Source of the DNA: Asterella californica
Lineage: Eukaryota > Streptophyta > Marchantiopsida > Marchantiales > Aytoniaceae
Length of the DNA: 64,000 nt
NCBI GenBank assembly: GCA_036924285.1
Contig: JAYKYS010000002.1
Span: 45,895,501 to 45,959,500, forward strand
Reading direction: 5' to 3'
In this document: positions 57,536-64,000 of the stretch, one piece after another
Layout: every line of letters begins with the position of its first letter
How positions within the stretch are numbered: the first letter of the stretch is position 1
Program-made: the position numbers and the translations under genes
Notes under the pieces: generated by a model
What the model was told of the DNA's origin: nothing
What the model saw: the letters and a program-made list of their open reading frames with translations, nothing else
Database searches by the model: none

Positions 57536-58197
57536 TCATGTATTGCATCCCCATCCTCTCAACCAGGGCAAAAGAACACTTAATAAGTAATCGTCCCGAT
57601 CTAGATCCGTTGAGTCAGGGGAGAACGAAGGAGGATGAAGTGCGTTATATGGGTGATTAGTGATGTTTTTCTCAGGAGAATCATCTATCAGAAGACAATC
57701 TCGGGTACAAAGATTAAAAGTATATAGACATGCAAACTCTTTCAAGTAAAGATAATTCCCTGTGGCAGCTTCTCTTATCATTTTGAATCTCACGCACATG
57801 TTTTGTGCCCATACTTTGCACACCTGCAAAAGAGAAAAATAACACAAATCATGTTTTAGATAACTCAAAGAGAGCGTATATGATCAATGCAAAATAATAC
57901 ATAACAATTCAACTAAATATAAGTAATCTTTGAATCATCACTTACTCATCCGACACGACTCCATGAGGAAGATACTCCTTCCGTTCCATATCTCGGAGGA
58001 TGAAATTACAGTTGGTCTGAGTTCGTGAAGTCCAGATCATAAGATGAAACTCGCTGCAACATGCTTCCCATGAACTCTCTCACGCCTTTTTGAACTACAT
58101 AACAAAGAGGACTCTTCTGGCACTGGTCCTTAAACCGTCCAGATGTTGAAACCACAAGAAGATCAGAATATGTTGTCTTGAACATGAATGTATCCAC
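57536..58197 (-). pseudogene. Two-exon gene fragment of unknown family
   Basis: A minus-strand exon around 58197-57946 leads to a donor ATGA|GTAAGT. A 122-bp intron (57945-57824) ends TTTTCTCTTTTGCAG, followed by VCKVWAQNMCVRFKMIREAA and a run to a stop at 57536. The upstream exon needs a frame change near 58010 (from SYDLDFTNSDQL to NFILRDMERKEYLPHGVVSD), and the phase across the intron is off by one. The gene is therefore broken. I recognise no domain. Codon-level quality and clean splice signals argue it was once real. Confidence 0.4.
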
Positions 58198-58239
58198 AAC
58201 TTATCGTTCGACCGATATAAGAGAAGTCAACTGTGATCA

Positions 58240-58990
58240 GGACTGAGGCGGTATTCATAAGCAGCTTACTGAGAGGTGACCTTTCTGATCATATGTTAGA
58301 TCTATATGACAAGATAAACTTGCAGAAGTCTTATAATTGATGAATTATTAGGCTTATATAGCTTATATTCATGATACTATGAGACATAGAGTTCATGAGG
58401 GAGGAAAATGTTCCTTCCTCATGTACTATGATCATAACAGTTTTTGGTTCATATGTGTTGAACCAAAAAACTTTGAGACATGTGCTACCTAGATAGATGA
58501 ATCTGTTCTGAACACTTTATAACTAAGGGACTGTGATCACAGTGAGTAAGTTTATCGCTTGACAATCAACAACATTGAAAGTCATTCCACTCTCAAGATC
58601 ACTACAAATCACTGTCACAACTAGAACAATTTCGACATCGTTTCTTTATATTATACGATACGAAAAACTCTACAAGTGAAGTGAACATTAATTCATATCC
58701 TACATAATCTGTTCGTGCGGCAATCTTGACATCTTGACAGTGTAGTAGTTTCCTGCAACCCAAGCAGGAACAAAGGAGTAAGGAGTTGCAGTCCTCTCCG
58801 AGGACCCATGAGATCATGTGGAAGTCATGTCCACCTGAAGCGCAGAGTCTCTTCTGGATTCTCTCACGGAAATGAGAGAGGGTTCGAGGAGATAGTGAGG
58901 AGAGCACACAGTTAGACAGACAACGATCACTTCTCGCTCTGTGCAGTCAGATGTTTTAATCATGCTTGAATGATTCCTAGCGACCATTCC
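58240..58990. repeat. Dispersed repeat X plus inverted Y
   Basis: 58240-58380 matches 30070-30210 in direct orientation. 58600-58990 matches 30737-31140 inverted, including CACTTCTCGCTCTGTGCAGTCAG. The same two modules are therefore combined in different relative orientations at the two sites. Confidence 0.7.
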
Positions 58991-59269
58991 TCTGTGAGCA
59001 GCTTCATATGCCTTTCTCTATCCTTTTGACAACGATGTAACTTCGACTGAAGTGGTAAAGTTTACAATTCTGCAGAATCTGCTTGGGTGGTTCGGCAAGA
59101 TGTCGAATGCTAGTCCACATGTCCAGTTTGGTTTGAACGACCACATGAAGTTCCTTTCGTGTTTATCACTAGTCGAAGAATCCTAATAAACTCCATTGTG
59201 GTGCCCACAATTTACAAGATTGGAGAAATTTTTTAAAATTTTGAAGTGTCTATATAATTGAAGTAATCT
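58991..59269. other. Unassigned spacer
   Basis: No gene or repeat end is visible before block D2 begins at 59270. Confidence 0.35.
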
Positions 59270-60900
59270 TATTACTTAAGATTACACCATGCTTAGCGGA
59301 AAGATGATCTTAAGATGAATTCATGAGAAAAAGTCGACTTCTTCTGAAACTGAAAGCCGGACGTCTTCTGGAAGAGTCTTCCGGAAGCCAGACGACAGAG
59401 TACGCTTCCGAGAAGACAGTGACTACAACCACGGAGGCACCAACCGCGCACCAACTAGATAAAGGACTGTGTACCTTCTGAGCAGTCACCATTGTAGTAG
59501 TTAGGTCTAGGATAGTCGAAGCCATTACTTAAATCACGAAGAGAAGACACGGAAGCAGAGACGCACCCCCACCATATTTCTCCTTGCTGCTTCTCGATTT
59601 AAGAATTGATGTTGATTTCGAAATTGGAGAGCACATTAGAAGCACGCAGAAGCGAATTGAAGTGAGTGAGTAAGAGAGGACGTCTTCCAGTCAAGAAGCG
59701 CACTCAAGGTGGAAGAGTGAGGAATCCCCAAGGGACTAGAAGATTAGAAATTGAGGGTTGAGGTGGAAATCAAGAGTGAAGCTTTGGAGTGCAGCAGATC
59801 GAGCTCGATTTGTGAAAATAGTGCTAGCAGCAGCTCGAGATTGGAGATAGAAGCAGGATCATGACATGACATTGAAGATGAAATCGAAGTTTTGAAGCGC
59901 GTAGAAGACTGAAAGAACAATCAGAAGCGTAGTTGGAAGCAGTACTGAGGTTCTTTTCATGTCTTTTCTCTCTTCCTCATCGCTTCCACCCTCTGTTTTG
60001 ATGTCTCCCGTGCTTCTTCGATCATTTGCATGAAGCCCATCGAACCTTCTCCCTACCTTGAATTTTCTCTGAGAAGATTGGACGCGGAAGCGCTGTCCAA
60101 AATTCGTCAGCCAGCTTCCCTTCTTCTCATTCCAAAATTTGATAGTCTGACTATCAATTGCCGTATCCTACTATGCTTCTGTCCTAGAATCCGTGGACAA
60201 AAGGTATGTCTGAATGTCTGGACATTTCCAGAAGACTGAATGTTTGCAATTCGTATCAAGTAGTTGGATTGGATTGGAATTGGAGTTGTGAGAACTTTGA
60301 TGTGAATCCATAGTGAACTTGAGAGTTGATTGTTGTTTCGAGAAGCAGGAAATTGAAAATCAGGCATGTGCATCCCAATCTTCTTGACTTCTCAAATCCA
60401 CATCTTCCTAGAGAGCTAGAAGACTGGAAAGGCTGACAGAATGCACGAGAAGATGTGAGGGTCCTTTACGGGTCTTTTCTGTCTGACCCATAGCAGCATG
60501 TTCCTTCTTCTTCCTGATGAGAGTTGTGAGAAGCCTTGCTGACATAATCTAGAAAAAATGATCAAGGGTCATGTCTTCCCGTTACGCAGCAAGCTTCTTC
60601 TGAGAGTGTATGCGAGGTGAGGAGTTGAAAGACAGAGTATGAATGTTCTGTGTTTGTTGCGAGGTTAGATTGTGTGTAGGAAGTCGAAGACATGTGAGAC
60701 CAGTGATGAGAAGCCTGGCTACAGGAAGTCTTCTGAAGGTGTTTGTTAATCAGAAGCTGTCCTATGAGTCTTCCATGAGGTCACTGTCGCAGGAGTCCTC
60801 AACCTTCTTCTGAACCATTCGTAGACTTCGCACTTGAAGATGAGGTTGACTACGATGAGAAGTAGGATGACAAGACGAGATGCGTGTCGATCCACTCCTT
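59270..60900 (+). repeat. LTR-like block D2, inverted copy of D1
   Basis: It begins TATTACTTAAG, corresponding to TGTTGCTTAAG of D1, with the TG eroded. It aligns with D1 in reverse for about 1.6 kb. The last roughly 200 bp of D1 and the entire element ORF are absent, and the sequence passes into a gypsy remnant. Confidence 0.75.
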
Positions 60901-61790
60901 GGTTGATATCTCTTGGTGCATACCGGAGAATGCACAAGTTCACAATGGGTGGATGTCGTGTTGTGGACCGGCTCCATTTACGGTACTTATCATTATCGCT
61001 CCAAAGATCTCATGGGACTAAAAATGAGACTATTTGCATAACTTTGGATCTTCACTTTCATCGCATCAATGGATAAAGCTCATTGTCTGCTTTCCATATG
61101 CACTTTGTCTACTTCATTTGGACGTCTGGTGGAGAAGTTACGAGACTCTAAAGATGGGAAAAATAAGCTAGGTCCCAACTTACGGACTTTTGGCACAACT
61201 TCGGATCTTCACATTCATCGCATCAATGGATAGAGCTCATTGTCAGCTTATCATAGACACTTTGTCTACTTCATTTGGACGCCTAGTGGAGAAATTAACA
61301 GACTTGAAAGATGAGAAAAACAAGCTAAACCCCAGCTTACAGACTTTTGGCACAACTTCAGATCTTCACTTTCATCGCATCAATGGGTAGAGCTCATTGT
61401 CAGCTTTCCATAGGTACTTTGTCTATTTCATTTGGACACTTAGTGGAGAAGTTACGAGACTCGAAAGTGGAAAAACAAAGCTAAGCTCCAGCTTACGGAC
61501 TTTTGACACAACTTAGGATCTTCACTTTCATCGCATCAATGGGTAGAGCTCGTTGTCAACTTTCCATAGACACTTTGTCTACTTCATTTGGACGCCTAAT
61601 GGAGAAGTTACGAGGCTCGGAAGATGAGAAAAACAAGCTAAGCTCGAGCTTATGGACATTTGGCACAACTTCGGATCTTCATTTTCATTACATCGATGGG
61701 TAGAGCTCCTTGTCAGCTTTCCATTGGGCACTTCGTCTATTTCATTTGGACGCCTAATGGAGAAGTTACGAGACTCGAAATAAGAGAAAA
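60901..61790 (+). repeat. Gypsy 3' remnant and truncated family-B LTR with array F
   Basis: 60918-60953 (GCATACCGGAGAATGCACAA to GGGTGGA) matches the 3' internal end and polypurine tract of the young gypsy. The LTR starts TGTCGTG at 60954, shares ACTTATCATTATCGCTCCAA with the LTR at 39427, and carries about five 157-bp units (aligned positions 61045, 61202, 61359, 61515, 61672). It is cut off after AAGAGAAAAT at about 61790. Confidence 0.85.
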
Positions 61791-61806
61791 TTCCCTTGTG
61801 AAATTT

Positions 61807-61881
61807 CTCTTGTGAAAGGAGCTCTTGTGAAAGGAGCTCTTGTGAAAGGAGCTCTTGTGAAAGGAGCTCTTGTGAAATTTC
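61807..61881 (+). repeat. 15-bp minisatellite, five copies
   Basis: The unit CTCTTGTGAAAGGAG starts at 61807, 61822, 61837, 61852 and 61867. The period is a multiple of three and encodes a KGALV pentapeptide repeat in the pseudogene frame. Confidence 0.9.
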
Positions 61882-62501
61882 TCAATCATGTGCTCGAAGG
61901 TATGATTTGGGAAGCACCACTTACTGCTATTAAGGTTGTACGACCTTCAGATGAACAAGAAGGTTCACAAATATTAGAAAGTTATAGTAAGACCTTGGAA
62001 GCAAGGAATACATATTTCAATAAAGAAGACAAGAGTTGGTGGGCAATATTCTTCCGTTAACAAAAAGATCTCATAGATGATTTCTACAAGAAGGACAATG
62101 AAATTATCTTTTTGTTCCATTTTCCTGCTCCTGACTTGCATTTTGCGACAGACTTCAATGATCAGGTAATCAAAGATAGACAAGAAGCTGAAGAAGATTT
62201 GTTGGACAGAATTGTCAGACCTAATCATCCTCTTTATATTGGATCACGAAGAAGCACTACTTGACGTCTTGAAACACTTGGAGATTTCAAAGATTTGGAG
62301 GAGAAGTCATTCATTGCCCTTGCTCCTTACAAAGATGCAGAAGATCGAACGTTCTGTTTGACAAAAGTGAACAAGATACTCATGTTTGTTCAAGAAGTTT
62401 CGTCTTTGCTGAAGGTTACGTGGTACACCACTCAAGCGGTAGATTCGTTTGATGGTTCTTATTTGCCAGAGTTAATAGTGCAAGAAGAGAAAAGAAAATA
62501 A
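61812..62501 (+). pseudogene. Single-frame gene relic with two internal stops
   Basis: One reading frame runs 230 codons to the TAA at 62499-62501, interrupted by TAA at 62058 and TGA at 62262. It starts in the KGALV repeats and continues with FLNHVLEGMIWEAPLTAIKV, then charged helical sequence (FNDQVIKDRQEAEEDLLDRI) and ends LPELIVQEEKRK. There are no frameshifts, so decay is recent or the stops are the only lesions. I recognise no family. It begins directly at the truncation edge of the family-B LTR, so its true 5' end is probably lost. Confidence 0.5.
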
Positions 62502-62504
62502 ATG

Positions 62505-62720
62505 TAGACGAGATAAACTTGTTAGAAACACAAGTTTTCCTATACAACATGAAGCTTAACAAAAACAAGACTATTCCAGCAAAAGCTCTTAAAGGAAGCA
62601 GTTTTTGAGTGGGATAATATGAGCCACATTGAGACGAAAAGTGAAACAAATGAGTCGAGTTTAGACATGCTGTGCGACCACGAATAATGTTGTTGTGTAG
62701 ATTTTTCTTAAATCTTACAA
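62505..62720 (+). repeat. Dispersed repeat, second copy, 3' of the pseudogene
   Basis: It is the partner of 56702-56919 and begins 3 bp after the pseudogene stop. That suggests the former 3' untranslated region of a multi-copy gene. Confidence 0.8.
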
Positions 62721-64000
62721 TGATTAAAGAGTACCTCCAAAAATTTTGACAGTATAAAATATACATTTGACAAGTGATCCACTGATCAATACTTTCGTAA
62801 CTTGTCTAATTTCTTGTCTGTTGTACTCTTATTGTCTATATTTTTAAAAATATCTTATATATACGTTACGTAGAGAAACTCAGCAGGAGAATGACTCATC
62901 TGAAGCGCATGAGACGCTTCATACAAATTTGCATAAATTTTAGGTTTCAAACTCGTTCAAAGGTGCCGTGTCAGAGCTCCCCACAATGGCACAGAGAAAC
63001 CGCAACACTAATACATTGTCTCGAGATTCACATGGACAAGTTCAGTAGAGTTGAGTTACCAGTAGAAGCTACAGTCAATCTCAAGTTAAAGACTACATCA
63101 CAGTTCAGTCGCAACTACAAAGTCAGAACTTGCTTACTGTAAAATTTAACCTTAATGAAAAGAAAGAGTTAGCAAAATTTGGTTACCTATATGCGGTAGT
63201 CCATCTTGAAGAAAAAAATTTATTTTAACTTCAAATAATATTTAGAAGTCATGAGAGAGATGATTGCGATCACTTCTCCAAGATCATCGTTCCTGCGCTT
63301 TCATAGGAAAAACAGGAGAGGTGACGATCGATCACTTCTTGAAGCTTCAGTTTTCTCGCTCGTGCGGAGGTTCCCAAAACAAGAAATTTGGAGGTTTGGG
63401 TAAATCTGTAACGAGATTGATTTAAAATTTTCAGAAAAAATATATTTTCTGAACTTTTCTCTCTTCTGCATCATAGTGAAAGTTTTGTTAGAAAATGGTC
63501 TTACGGTCGCACTTCTCATCTAATCCGTCCCAATGATTATTGTTTGTTTTTTTCGTTTAACTGTTTGGTTCTCCTTTTCTCTTGGCGTATAAAGAGGAAT
63601 GCGGGGCATGTGGTTTCTTCCGCAGTTCATGAGAAAAAAAAGTGTAGATGTTTAAATCGATGCTGATGGCTCTGTTTAAATCGATGCTGATGGCTCATCC
63701 TCTGTTAAGTTATAGAGGTGGTTCAGTGGGACTTGGAATCCATACATGATTCCATATATTTTATTATAAAGAATACGTTCTTCTTGAAGTTGCTTCTATA
63801 GAACATTTGCATCTCCCGCCAAGCTTGACAAAAGAAAAGAGACTTTAAGAAAGATAAATACAATTAAAATGTTTGAATAAAAATATTTTTGTACCTGACT
63901 GTGACGATAATATGTTAATAAGAATCATTATTTAAAAATATAATATTTGTTGCTTTTCCTCGTTCCTCGTGATTGAAGTCAACAGTATATCGTCTAGAAT
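62721..64000. other. Unassigned terminal stretch
   Basis: There is no supported gene. A 24-bp near-perfect tandem duplication, GTTTAAATCGATGCTGATGG and onward, lies at 63650-63696. Confidence 0.45.

Noticed and set aside
54639..60953. D1 and D2 as the two LTRs of one element
   Set aside because: They are in opposite orientation and differ strongly, so they cannot be the LTR pair of a single insertion.

Overview
This is a eukaryotic, plant-type genomic window dominated by retrotransposons in very different states of decay. One host gene is convincing: a cationic amino-acid transporter on the minus strand (17903-20603), read from two exons joined by GT-AG splice sites. Its plant CAT signatures, the plant-type Ty3/gypsy elements, the L1-like LINE and introns of 108-856 bp all point to a land plant. 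The retroelement ORFs look to me like those of bryophytes, possibly a Marchantia-like liverwort. That placement is an inference from recall; no search was run.

Layout. 1-1.87 kb: non-coding with a 166-bp tandem duplication. 1.87-10.59 kb: a nearly complete, young Ty3/gypsy element on the minus strand. Its two 1,374-bp LTRs differ at only three positions that I can find. It has gag, gag-pro and pol reading frames, a PBS candidate, a polypurine tract and a GCGT target duplication. The pro-to-pol junction carries a textbook -1 frameshift signal. About 10.6-16.6 kb: a decayed LINE on the minus strand. 17.9-20.6 kb: the transporter gene. 21-30 kb: AT-rich and gene-poor, with a 3.9-kb element (23395-27270) whose inverted terminal repeats are about 340 bp and nearly identical. 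The same repeat module occurs in two further direct copies. 30-31.7 kb: a 478-bp tandem duplication of a dispersed repeat.

32.4-44.6 kb: two old gypsy elements. The first keeps gag-pro and its 5' LTR, and its pro frame is fused to a tail from an unrelated element ORF. The second has its pol split by an inserted LTR of the first family in the opposite orientation. 44.6-52 kb: gene-poor sequence plus a decayed multi-exon gene of unknown family on the minus strand. 52-56.6 kb: an element encoding a plant-mobile-domain-like and coiled-coil ORF, with an LTR-like block rich in TCTTCCGAAGAC-type motifs. That block recurs inverted at 59.3-60.9 kb. 61-62.5 kb: a truncated LTR with a 157-bp tandem array and a two-stop pseudogene. 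62.5-64 kb: unassigned sequence.

Functionally, the window is one housekeeping membrane transporter set among repeats. All other protein coding capacity is transposon-derived or broken. The parts most worth following up are the -1 frameshift cassette, the foldback element with abutting hairpins, the chimeric gag-pro element and the 157-bp intra-LTR arrays.
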